Shown here piece after piece: positions 46,772 through 59,100 of a stretch of 64,000 nt of DNA. The notes beneath the pieces were generated by a model. It was not told the origin of the DNA and made no database searches. It saw only the letters and a program-made list of their open reading frames with translations. The DNA lies in the NCBI GenBank assembly GCA_014549065.1, contig JACDOX010000023.1, positions 2,173,980-2,237,979 of the forward strand. The letters are read 5' to 3'. This DNA is from Cardinalis cardinalis. Lineage: Eukaryota > Chordata > Aves > Passeriformes > Cardinalidae. Every line of letters starts with the position of its first letter. The stretch's first letter is position 1. Both the position numbers and the translations under genes were made by a program.

Positions 46772-49700
46772 CACTATTATGAAATGTCCTGATAAGCTTG
46801 CTGGCAGGGAAGTTGCTATAAGGCACAATTCCACTGAGTTACAGAACAGCTGATGACAAAGCCTCTAAACAGAAAAATGAGCAATACATCTATTTAAAGA
46901 TGTTTGGCTGTCTATTTCTATTTTCTGTTATCTCACTTATACGTAAGGTCATTACCCACAGGAATAACAGATACAGACTAAAAAATGTATAGATCACAGT
47001 AATGTCCAGACCCAAAGNGGGATATGATTAACAAAATCTAATCCAGTTGCTCCTGAAAGCAGAATATGAAATAGATCTCTATGAAAAAAATCGCAGTTAC
47101 AAATTTCCATTAAGGATGCTCTTCAACATAACCACAACCAAATATTAGTCTACTTCTCATTTGGTCCTAATTTCCCTGCTCAGAATCGTTTTATAAACCC
47201 TGTTAAACTAAGCAATTCTCCTAAAACTGGCTGTTTCATTTTTAAAAGATCAACAAGATTTTAAGTATTCCTGGGAATACTTAAAATTTACTGTCCATGT
47301 CCTGTATTGTCCTATTTACAGGAGTTAGTTATAGGGTGAGGAAATGGGAACATGCAGGTGTGTGGCCTTCAGACTCAGACAAAACAGTATTCACTTATGA
47401 ACATAAAGAAACACTTGAAGATTTGAGATCCCTGGCTTTGCAAAGAAAATAGTAAATAAAACAAAACACCACCCAAAAATGCAGATAATCCACTTGTTCA
47501 GCCAGACATTCCATCTTCTTTCATGAGATGTGAACAAATGATGAACATCTGGTAAGATGGGAACTCACTGAGCTCATCCTACTCATTGCCTTCACAAGTG
47601 GTGTTCCACTGGCACAGAGACAGGTGACTGGCTCAGGGAATGGGACTGGTTGCTACTTTTTTCCCAGAATAAATTATAGGAGAACAGCAACATTTTGAGA
47701 GAATTGTACTGTACCTCAGGATACCGGTTCCAAAGCCGTTCCAGTTGTTCTGGTAGGAACTTGGCGTGCTGGTGTTCAGAATTCACTGGCATCAGACCAG
47801 CAGCTCTCCTCTTCATTNATCTCTTAAAATGTGAACAGTTAATTCTTCAACATTGCAACTGTGACAAACACAGCCCCTTTTATACGGTGAGCTCTGTGGT
47901 GTTAACTCCAGCTGGCCTCAGACTGCAGCTCATGCTGGCTCCTCAGGTGCCCCTTTCTCATGCCCTGTGACATGACTGCCCAAGCTGCTTCNCCCATCCA
48001 TTTGATTCCATTCTTTAAAGCAACTCCTGGAGGGAATGGNGCTCAAAGCATGTTTGTGGTAAATTTATCAGCCTTCAAGTATTACAAAACTACTGCTGAA
48101 GAAAAAAGGACTTAAGCCAAATCAAAGTGCTTTTAAAACCATATTGTTTAAGAAAAAAAAAATAATAGGCATCTCTGCTTGCAATCCTATCCAAATCTGN
48201 TTAACAATCCTATCCAAAATTACAATTTTGATGAAAAGGCAGAATGGCAAACGTCTTGAACTATGTTTAAAGGATAAAGACAAATCCTCTGTGAGATGCT
48301 GAAATCCTGCATGGACAGTAAAGCTCTAATGGGAAGCAGCTCTTTTCCATGCTAAAAGCTTTGATAGCNGGCTGTGCAAGGAGCACTAAGACACCTAAAC
48401 TAAACTTTCCAGAAATTACACAAAGAAATGGAGAACCACTGAAGCAGAGCTTTCTAAGAGCACCACCAAATTCTCTGTGGTGTGTGGTTCAGGTGAGCAA
48501 ACCAATTCCAGNAGTGCTAGAACCACATGCTTCATTCTTAGCTTGGTGGTATTTTCTATGCTGCATACCAGAGAGCAACAACTCCACCTGAATTTTTATA
48601 AGATTGGAATGGGAATCATGTCTTAGTGATAGAGGAGAATGCAAGTCCTTTGATTTGTTGGGGACAGGAGGGAAGAGGAAGGTTGAAGACTTATAATTTC
48701 ACAGTCCTTATTAATTAATTTACTGCTGCTCTCTTCAACACAGTTCCACTTAAGGGAAAATAAGCAGTCCCTGTCCCTTTTTAAGAGCCTGACAAAGTAC
48801 ACATTTGTGTGTGCTTTTGTAATCAATTTAAAAATTCAGCTCAGACACAACATCTGGTTTGTGGCAAGATTTCCCTCTCCAAAAGAAAAACTGAATTAGT
48901 CTATTATGAATCATTCAACAGTATTGATATTACAATCCAAGCAGAAATAAATGTCATAAAACTACCCAACAGTAAACACTAATGACAGTAGGGGATCTAA
49001 CTTCACTTTTTTTTTTATCATTATTTTCATGAATGTTTGGCATTCTCAATTTTCTGCCATATCTCCGGAGCATGCACTGAGGCACTCCTTCCTTCCTAGC
49101 TCAGTTTATTTTCCATTTGGCATTTCACTCTTGGAATGCAACAAATGGCTAGAAAGGGAAAACTCCCTCTGCCTTAAGAGGTTTGCCAACACTTCAGAGT
49201 CTTAGCATAATTCAAAGAAAAATTGTTCTGGGTGGAGAAGNTAATCCCACCAGAGGATCCCCCCAAAACCTGAGTTTACTAATGTGTTCCCTACATTGTA
49301 GGGCTCACAACTCTCTCACACACACAAGGTGCTGAGCAGTTTTCAACCCCAGTGTGCAGTGGGATGACTCACCACAATGCAGCTGTTATCACTTATTAAA
49401 TAAAAAATTTATTCTGAGAATTCATTTGATGTGTGGCTTTGGTGAAAATCTGNACTTTGTGCTGCACTAGAGACCCTGTGTCTGGGTTGCAAGTCAGCAA
49501 ATGAGAGGTCAAGTTCAAAAGCTTCATCCAGATACAGCTATTAAGCTTTAAAAATTGAAGCTATTGATCTGAATTATTTCAGTTTAGAGACAGGTCTCAT
49601 AGAAACGTTATAGGAGCAAGGAGCTCTTAAATTTGCCAGAGCACAGCTGGCCAGGGATGTCTATTCCCAGAGACTTNTTTTTACTGAGAAAGAGAAATGC

Positions 49701-50577
49701 CNCAATGAGTTTTTTTCCCTTGTCTTTGTCTTAACAAGAAAACTTGATTCTCTGGGTACAGTTCTACCAGCTTTGGATTTCATTCTGGGATTAAAACAAT
49801 ACTAGCTTGTATGCCTAAGCAGCCTTTTTTTTCCACAAAATAATAGCAGCAAAAAATCAGTAGATGCTCAAGCAGATGCTCAAAGTTCTAAAAAAACTTG
49901 GTAACATCCCCTTCTTTTGCCTCTCACTTCCCAAAAATATCTCTCACTTGAAGCACAAATCATAAGCTTTTTAAAGAAAAACCTAATAGTATGTTTTGTT
50001 TTCCTCTGATTTTAAAACTACTCAGAGGCCAGAAGAACTCATAGGAGGCAGAGATCTTTCCCTTATCACAGGAACACCTGCAGCAAGGGCAGAGCTGTGA
50101 CTGGTGATGGAGCAAGGACTGAGGGGTGAGTAATGCTCCTCCAGCAGCAGCTCTTAATCTTGTTATATGGGGGAATGTGAGGTGATTAGAACAAGAACAG
50201 AAGTTGCTGTCAGAGGCACCTCCCAGTATAGGTGCAAACCAAATGTCTTGCAAAGAGCAGAATGAACCTCCTTAGCAATGGCACTGACAGCTGGGCTGCT
50301 CCCAAAACACACCGTGGGCACAGGCTGCACCAAGCAATGCTAGCAGGAAAAACTGAAGCGCCCTCAACTTTTCATAAATGCACTCACTCTGATCCAGGCA
50401 TGCAGGAACGACTCATCTCTGACTGCATTCAAAGCCTGATAGAGCTAGAGAATGTCTGCCAAGATCTATTTAGCTGGAAGCCAGGTGGAGCAGGCAGTAT
50501 CAGCTTTCAGCAGGACCCTGCACTTATATTTGCATGACTATACAAATGTGTGTTTGTATTTAGAAGAAAAAAAAAAA
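46772..50577. other. AT-rich unique DNA, no gene supported
   Basis: A minus-strand TATAAAAGG near 47877-47885 precedes an ATG-started open segment (about 47700-47816) by under 100 bp. It is noted as a weak candidate in the findings. No transposons are recognised. Confidence 0.45.
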
Positions 50578-50940
50578 CAGTTGTTATCTGAGGTTTTTTA
50601 TTTTTAACTTACTTGCCAATAAATAAACCTATTTTTGTGTGTTTCATTTCCTGCATTTATTTTAAGTGCAAGCAAGTGATTAATTGAAGCACAAATTAAA
50701 AGGCGGAGTGGGATCCCAAGAATGTCACTTGAAGTTTGATTTACTGAAAGTTAGCAGGCTGTAAGCTCTGATGTGCTTTTATTTCCTTTTGACATTGAAA
50801 ATATGGCAGCACTTCCACTCCTATGTGCCATAATGGACTGGCCTTAAATTTACTTTTTAAATTATTTTTATCATGCACACTAGATGGTGCTCAAGTTAAA
50901 AAATGAATGGCAACTTCGATTGACTTTTCATGAGATTAGC
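50578..50940. other. Candidate conserved non-coding element
   Basis: AT-rich but information-dense, without stop-free frames, simple repeats or a transposon match. It includes homeodomain-type ATTAATT sites and the CTCF-like site at 50878-50892. The impression of constraint is subjective and is inference only. Confidence 0.25.
50878..50892 (+). promoter_or_regulatory. CTCF-like motif
   Basis: CACTAGATGGTGCTC fits the CTCF core pattern CACYAGRKGGYGCT closely. The site is single and isolated. Binding is not shown by sequence alone. Confidence 0.3.
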
Positions 50941-53539
50941 AAAATACATTAACATACTTANATCCAGAAATCAGGGAAAACTGACTACTCCCCTGAGCCT
51001 CTTCCTGACTGCTGATNATTTTACTAAAGCTGTCTTTTTGCTGACTCCTTTCACAATCACTCCTGATTTTTAGTTGCATATTTATGAAACTTTTGCTGTG
51101 ATTTATAGCATCCTGCATTAGTGAGAGTGGAATGAATGATCTGATTATGTGTACACAGCTGCAAACACCATGGAAATACACTTCACTAGCCATCAGAAAT
51201 TCAGTCTCTGTGTTCATGACAATACTGAGTTTGTGGAAACATTTGAAAACAGAATTATTTCTTTCTCAGTGATCATATTAGATTAACCTATTAGTTTGTG
51301 GAAAAGTTATCATACTTCTTGACATTTCAAGCAAACTGCACCAAGTATACCAAGTGTACCAAGTCACTGACCTTTATCCTAACCACAGTCTGAGTTTTGA
51401 GAAAATCAGGCTCTTTTCAAGTAGTGCAGAGAGAAAGCACTCAGCAATTCAGAGTCTGAAACTATTCAATAGGTGTCCAGTCCTGACAAATCCTCCTGAA
51501 CTGGCAATGATGGAACAAAGTGGTCACAGACACAGGTGAGAACACAAAACTGGTGAGGAGCAGACACTGACAGCAATGCTGAACTTGCCACAGGCATGCA
51601 GACAATGAATTAGCAGAAATATACAGATGCTTGAGTCTGGCTGATGNCATTGCATTAATTAATTGGAGATATTTTCTACTTTTCCAATACCTTAATAGCT
51701 CTTCATGGAATATTATTTATTTCTGCAGGGTTGATGATTCCTTGGGCAAACCCAGAGGCTGACTTGGGCTGCAGACAGATGGCCACTTGCAGATCTGGCT
51801 GTGCAGCTGCAGATGCTTCTGACCTAAGCTATTTTTCTTCCATGGCCATCAGAGGTTTTCCACACTCCCCGCTCTCATTGGCAGTGGATTTACTTGAATC
51901 CTCGTTCTCTCATTTCAGAACCACAGAGTTAAGCCTAATTTTCAATCTAGCTTTGAAGCAAACAGCAGTCCATCTATTCTCCCTGCTGAGAGAGGGCAGG
52001 AACTTTCAGCAGTGAATTAGTAGCAAGCAGCTGTTTCAGGCTGACATCTTCAGCCAGCATGGCAGTTTGCAAAGTGAACACCAAGCCCAACAACACCAGC
52101 TGGGCTAAAAGGCTTAGCTCAGACCAGATACCAGCTCTACTTTTGGAAAAATCATGACTAATTATTCCAGAATTGCAAATCAGTTGTCTAGGAGAAAAGG
52201 ATATAGGAAGCAAAACTAATTGAATTTTACAGTACTTCTCAAATCCCCCTAAATATTTGATCACAAAACCCAAAAGTGATCTTGATTCCTTTTATCCAAC
52301 ACCTGCTGCTCTGTCACAGATCAACATTAAAAAACAAATGACTCCAATCTGCTGGAAATAACAAAAGGTAAGAGAGTGTCAAGTGCTGTTTGCACAAAGA
52401 GGACTGTGCAATAAAGAAGTTCATAAAATCATGAGCAAAGTTCACCTTTATCCTTTACAAATAACATTTCAACTTCCCTGTGTGTATATAATGAAAAAAG
52501 CAATGTTTCATCACATACAACCATCCTGTATTTACAGTGTGTTATCCCATCTTTTTTTGCCATGAAACAAAAAGCATTTAACAAATTGTGAACAGAGATC
52601 ACCATGGATTTAAATGTGGGGAGACGATTNGGAACTAGAAACCCTCACCCAGCCCTTTATTCAGAGAAAAAGAATACATCTTTTTCTTCCTCACATCAGA
52701 TAACACACATCCTCTGTAGAAACCAGTGACACCCACTGCTGCATCTGTCTAAATACAGACCCTGTATACACTACCAGCTCCTGAATAGACTTTTTTTTCA
52801 CCCCAGACATTGCCATGAGGCTATAAATCTAGAAAGCATTTTTAAATAATTACAGGAGGATATTAGCCCTAACCTAAAGAGCTTACAGCTTAGCCTACAA
52901 TCCTTCCTCAGGATTCTTTCTTGCTGTCCAGGGGATTTGCACAGATTCAGCAGTTTGACCAGAAAAGTCCGCATGATTTCATAGAGATTAATTCTACAGT
53001 TCCTGTGGTGAGTGTGGAGCTAGACCAGAGCATCCCCAGGCAGAATAAACTCATCTGCTCAGGAAACCATTTCTGTGACTATGCAACTCTGAGATACTAT
53101 CACCACATCTGAACATGCAGAGAACTGAATGGATAAGGAGGAGTTGTTTTTCTATNATCACTCTGATTCTTTTTCAGGCACAACAGAAAATTAATTGAAA
53201 GTAAAGCCCCTTCTCTCATTGAGGANTTTAGCAATAAGAAAACAGAGGGTTGGAGTACACTGCTGCAGACAGTGCTTTCCTGGGTTGTCAGGCTGAGTGT
53301 CTGCCTTTGGTTATGTGCACCAGTGAGTTTAGGCACAGGATTTCGAACAGTACACGTAGGTTGGCCCAGATGGGCAGAAGGCTGAAATCAAATCAGCAAA
53401 ATGAAAAGAGCTAGTGAATCAGATTTTCTCAAATTAACTGCTATTTAAAAATAATAAGCAACTGCAATTGATTCTTGTTAGTGCATCAAGGGAAGATGGA
53501 GAAAATCCAGAGCTAGGCAGTCACTTCATTTATATTCTT
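50941..53539. other. AT-rich unique DNA, no gene seen
   Basis: A three-unit 9-bp tandem repeat (ACCAAGTRT type) lies at 51340-51366. No transposon or supported coding segment. Confidence 0.5.
51340..51366. repeat. Three-copy 9-bp tandem repeat
   Basis: ACCAAGTAT, ACCAAGTGT and ACCAAGTCA follow each other directly. Confidence 0.85.
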
Positions 53540-53950
53540 CTATTGAAATCTTGCACATTTAATCCAAATGAGCAGTAAACAGAAGAAAGCTACTCAGCAT
53601 TTAAGCAGTCAGTGTAATTACAGGCTGCCAAGGAATGTGCAATAGGTGCAGTTGAGCCAAACCCTAGAGCAGAACTCCTCTAAAAAAAGCCAGACATCTT
53701 GAGATTGCAAGTCTGAAGCAAGTCTCCATTTTTGGAAGGGGAAAATACAAAACCACAAGATCCAAATAGCCAAGAAACTCAGCAGGTTTAAAATATTTAT
53801 CCGGATTTGAGTTCTGACGATTTGGCCAGTGCACTGTCTAGGCTTATTGAGCTATAAATCCACATCAGATGTTTGCTGCCCTCACCCCAATAGGCATAAA
53901 TATTTTATTTGGAAGACTATGTAATTTAAAATAAGGTCTGATTATCAGTA
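53540..53950. other. Candidate conserved non-coding element (enhancer-like)
   Basis: The stretch holds a dense mix of factor-like sites: TAATTA-type (GTGTAATTACAGG), a TEAD-like GGAATGTG, and repeated AT-rich ATAAAT/TTAAAA blocks with CCGGATTT and GACGATTTGG retaining CpGs. No repeat or open frame explains it. Constraint cannot be measured from a single sequence. Confidence 0.3.
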
Positions 53951-55759
53951 AATGAAAGACCAACAGAAAGAAAGGTGAAAAGGTAAGCATAATGNAAAAA
54001 AAAATGGCCTTAAATTGAAAAATGAAGGTATGAGGGAGCAAAAATTTCTAGATGTTTATAGCATCTTGATTATAATCTTCCTTTACATCATTCTGAAACA
54101 TGAGTTTAAATCCAGAGATTAGGGTTCAACAATGCAAAGAAAACATANTATGGCAGGCTTACAGCACCTGAGCATTGATGAAGAAACTTNGAAGAGGAGT
54201 GGACCCAAATACACCATTGGGATCCAAATAAACCATTAAATAAGAGGGCTGGCAGTGTATNCCAGTTATGCAGCAGTGGAATGGGAGCATCTCCAGAGGG
54301 CTCAGCCCCTCTGAGCCATTTGTTATACTCCAAAGAGCAGCAGAGCCATGGAGCTTTCTTTAGCCACAGAGGAAGACACTCTCCTCCTATGTGTGCCAGC
54401 AGCAGCAGCCTGCCAGGCTGTCCCACACTTGAGCTCCAGAGGAAGAAGAATCAGAGTGGCCTGTAGTGTCCAGGACAGTCTGTGTGCAAAGGGACACCCA
54501 GCAGTGATCCAACCTTTCCTTCTCCCAGGCACTCAGCAGCAACTGAGCCAAACCCACACACCTGGGAAAGGGCAGCATCATCAGGCTTTCCTTTCTTCTG
54601 AACACGTACAAGAAACAAGAAAGCAAGCAGAGACCATAAAAAAAGAAGGAAATACTTAACCATGCCTGAACTGTGCACGTACAAATAGCAGGATGGAGCC
54701 TGGGCTGCTTGGAAAAGCCCATCAATCAATACCGGACTTACTGTCACGAATACAGAAAATAAACAATGTGGCAGGATTTTCCAACAGCTAAGATTGAGTC
54801 AGGCTCCTGCAAGCAGACTGNGCAACATGACTACCTTACTACAGAATAAATGCATATCCTACGGATCAAAGGCATTCAGTGTAACTTTTCTTAGATTCAC
54901 TGCCTGATAAAAAGATTAAAATCCCAATGGAAATCAAGACTGAAGGAAAGTAAAAAAATATAGAGCCCTTCATCAATATTATAGTCTTTAAATTTTCATT
55001 GCATCTGCCNCAGTAACTTATCTTATTGAAAAGTTAAAGTACGAGAAGTTCATTTTGCCAGAGAGATGACTGGGCAGAGCAGACAGCACAATGGAGGAGT
55101 TTGATGAATACAGGAAAAGCAAGTGCAGTGTNCACAGAACAGTAACAGAAAGGACACCTTGAAAGGATGATCCTTCTGTCATGAACAGTTGTACCCATGT
55201 AACAAAAGAAAATCACATTCAGTGTCCTAATCTGCTATATCCTGCTAGTTTAATGTTGTATACTCTTTACTTACTTCTTAGCCTCCCATAAATGCCTGTG
55301 ATTTTTTTTTGCTACTATTATACAAAATGGATTTTTATGAGCCTAAGCAAAATAAACTAGGGAAAGAGCCACTTTTAACCCAAAGGTGATATGAACTGCT
55401 TCCTCCACGCTAATAAAACTATTGATCCAGATTACTGAGGAGAAAAACTCCAAAGTAATAATATAGCTAGCCAGCAGGGGAAAAAATCCCTAAAAATAAA
55501 TTACAGAGTTGCCATGTTCCTCCAGACTCACTGGGACTTAGTTTTGGTGAGGAAATTCTGCACTGACAACTTGGTAAGGAAGAGAATCAGCATCAAAGTC
55601 TGGCTCTAAACCTTTTCTTCCAATTATATTACCCAAAGCAATACAGATCAAGATTTATTTCCTGAAGGTGATTCTCTTCCTTAAAAAATTCCATTAAGCC
55701 ATTTAAAAACAAATGTTCTTTCAACATCTGTGCCAATTTTAATGCCTAAGGAGCATCCC
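53951..55759. other. Unique DNA, no gene supported
   Basis: A moderately GC-richer patch at 54270-54740 has overlapping open frames on both strands. None has splice or codon evidence. Confidence 0.45.
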
Positions 55760-56100
55760 GGCTATACAAAGTGGACTTTGATTTGAGTGTATCTTAAATA
55801 TTATTGGCTGCAGACAGTTCTTTGGCCTGGCATCTAGGTTTCATCATCATTTAAATGAGTAATAATGAGTTTTAATTTCCANAAAGATCCCTCTGCTTAG
55901 CTTATAAGGAGCACACTTATTTGTGTACACACTAAATGTATATTTGAAGAACCTTTGGTCTTGCCACAGTGGTGGAGAGTGTCTATAATACAACAGGGCC
56001 CTAAAGCTCACACAGGATTTTTATGCTACTTTGGTAACACTCATGCATCAACTACTTACCTCGTTTTGTAAAGCAACCATGATGCATCTGAAATAATGGA
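55760..56100. other. Candidate conserved non-coding element with possible minus-strand microexon
   Basis: Low-repeat, information-dense DNA with ATCATCATTTAAATGAGTAA and CTTATAAGGAG blocks. At its right edge is a minus-strand splice-like pair enclosing 28 bp (56060-56087). Inference only. Confidence 0.25.
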
Positions 56101-59100
56101 AANGTGTCACCATGTCAGACCAGCCTCACAGAAAAGCTTTCTGTATTTACAGTGGTTTACGGAAGTTCTGCATATACCATGGACCAAAACAAAANTCAGC
56201 TTTTAGCAAAATGTCCTCTCCAATAATTTCTGTTTTCAAGTAGACAGCAGAGCCATGGGCTCTTTGGTTGTTTTTTTGGGTTTTGTTTGGTTTTTATTGC
56301 AGTGGTGGTTTTTAAGATAATTTTTTTTTTCTGACCGCTTATGCAAAGGAAAGAAAAAACCTATTGTGTCATTTCATTGCTGAGGCTTTGTATGTGTAAT
56401 CAATCCCTTCACAGTGAACCGAAGAACTGGGAGACTAAAATTATTCCTTAGGTACCTATTTCAACGAGACATGGGAAAAGCTGTACAGCCATACTTTGAA
56501 AGCAATGAGTCCCTTGGACCTCCTCCTATTTTACTGAGATTCCTCGTGAGCCTGTCCAAGCCTGCTTGAAGGGATTCCCAGTTCCTCAGCTCTGCCAGCA
56601 AAGGACTGCTTCCAGAGATTATCCCCTCCATGGTACCAATGCCCCACACCCAGAAGGACTAGCAAATACAACACATCTTGCCTATTAAATCCAAACACCA
56701 CAGAAGAACTTGAGCTCTTCTACTAGGATCTACACAGGTGTCCTTGGGGAAGCAGGTGGAGGGAAGGGAAGGAGAAAAAGGTAATCTGTTCTAGAACAAA
56801 CATTTTAGACAATATTTAGCTTGTGGACCAAGCNTCCTGCAATCCCCAGGACAGACTGGGGAATTAGGGCATAGAAACAGTTGCCTTGAACAAACCTGTG
56901 AAGCAGCAGTCCTTATTTCTGTTCAGAAGGCCTTTATATGATTCTTCTCTGNAAAAAAAATCCAATTAATTTGCAGAAATTAGTTTAGATGTCATTAAAG
57001 AAGAGGATTCAGATAATGCTCCATATTTACATAGAAGCCACCAGTTCCAGGTGCTATCAAATGAAGATACAAAATTTTTTTACACTAATACCAACTTGAG
57101 AAGTTTAGATGGGCCAGTTCACTACAGACTGCAATGCACTGCAGTTCCTAGTATTGCTTTTGTGGGCTATGAGTCCTCTTGCCTAGNTTTCAGTTCAATC
57201 CTAAGCAGCCTTCTGGTGTTCCAGTGTAAGGACCAATACCTTGTGTCTCACTTNCCCCAACTTCTGAGTTTTCTCTCCTCATCTCCTTGTTACCTACTTG
57301 TCTTTTAAACTCTCATGCACTTCACCAATCTTCAGTCTTTTGACTATTCAATAGTCTACTGTAGAACAGGATGACAGTACCAATGTAGAAATTTAGTTTC
57401 CTGCAAAAAGGGCCATGAGTCACAGAGTTTGTACACAAAGACACTTTAATGCAAATCAAATAGTACTGTTTCATTCTAAGGTGCACCACATTCTCAACAC
57501 TGAGCTTCCCAGTTTTACCATTCCATTAAGAAATTAACTTTTANTCTAAAGAGCAGAAATTTTAAAAGACAACTCTTTAATTTTTACTTTTTTTTATTTA
57601 ATCAATACAGTATTTCAATACCAACTGTTAAATCTTTATGAGCAACAGAAGCATATTCTGCAAATTTGTTGATTACTATANAGTACAACCTCAAAACTCT
57701 TATCCAAAACCCATGTATTCCAAAATTAGGTTTCCTCCCTCAACATGCAACATTTGAATAAAAAAGTCCTGACTTACTCCAAAAAAATCCACTATGCAGT
57801 TATACAAACTCAGATCTTTTGACAACCCCTCTGGCTTATGAAGACACAGGTTTATATAAAGAAGCTTCAAAAGAAAATGAAAAATTAATATTATTTTGCT
57901 GAAATTTCCAAAGGATTCTAACAATTCCATTACCATAGCAGTACATATACATAAAGACATTGTGTCCAGTAATATAGTATTTCTGAAGGACTATAATTGT
58001 TCTCTGCAAAAGGCTGTGGCATGTTATACTGTGACTATATCAGAAACTACTGTGCAGCCATTCCATTTTATTTAAGCCTTCATAATTAGGAAAGTATCTC
58101 TGTTGAAATTATATTTATTAAAAAAAATAAATCTTACTTTAGATTACTAAAAAAGTGCACATTATGTAAGTGCAGGCTCCATTTCACCATTTCTACTCCT
58201 TGTTTGTTCTACATTTCACTTCCAATTCCCAGTTTTTCATAATATGCTGCAAGGCTTGGACTGCAGAAACGAAGGCTATATTTGCCTTTAATCAAAACAC
58301 TGGTTTTAAAGATGTTTTCATATGACCAACACATTTCAGGCAATCTCAAGTATTTCAAAACATTCTTTANCATCCTACAGAACCAAAAAACTCCACCACT
58401 AAGTCGGGGCCTTTAAAAAATAATCTGAAAACAGTATACACAATATTTCAAGAAAGCAGAGCAGCTATAGAGTTGAAAATGGCAACATANACATTTTAAA
58501 CATTAAAACAATCCTTCTTCTTTTCTGAATGAGGCTTCTGGACACAAAGAGATTGAGCATTTTACATGTTTTTTAGCCCCATATTTGTAAGTAGAGAGGC
58601 AAATTTTCAGAAGGATTTCTTATTTAGTTATCAGAAAAATAAATCANATTGTAAATGCAGTGCTGTTGCTGCCTTGATTCTCTCATATCATGGCAAGTAC
58701 CAAACTTCTTGTCCTTGCTTACAAGGTTCATGTTTATACTCAGTGTCATTGTTGATGACTGATATATGTTGGCTGGTTTTAAAATAAGTAACTTGGGAAG
58801 ATTGATAAAGAAGTACAGAGCTCTGATTTGTTGTGGATATACTGTTTCAGTTTACAGAGGAATGTGTCATCTTTGCTTACAGCCAGTGAAAAACATTTTA
58901 ACTCAACAGAAAGCATGGAATTGCATGATACTGTGATGAGGAGTTTCACAATTCCTACAAATATTTAAATTGTTATGCCCAAACCCAGCAGGAGGAACAC
59001 AACTTGAGCACATCTTCCATCCACGCTCTCAGCCGAAATTCACAGGTAAATCCTGCACCCGTCTCTGGAGAACATCTTGAGGGACAGATGAAGAGAGAGC

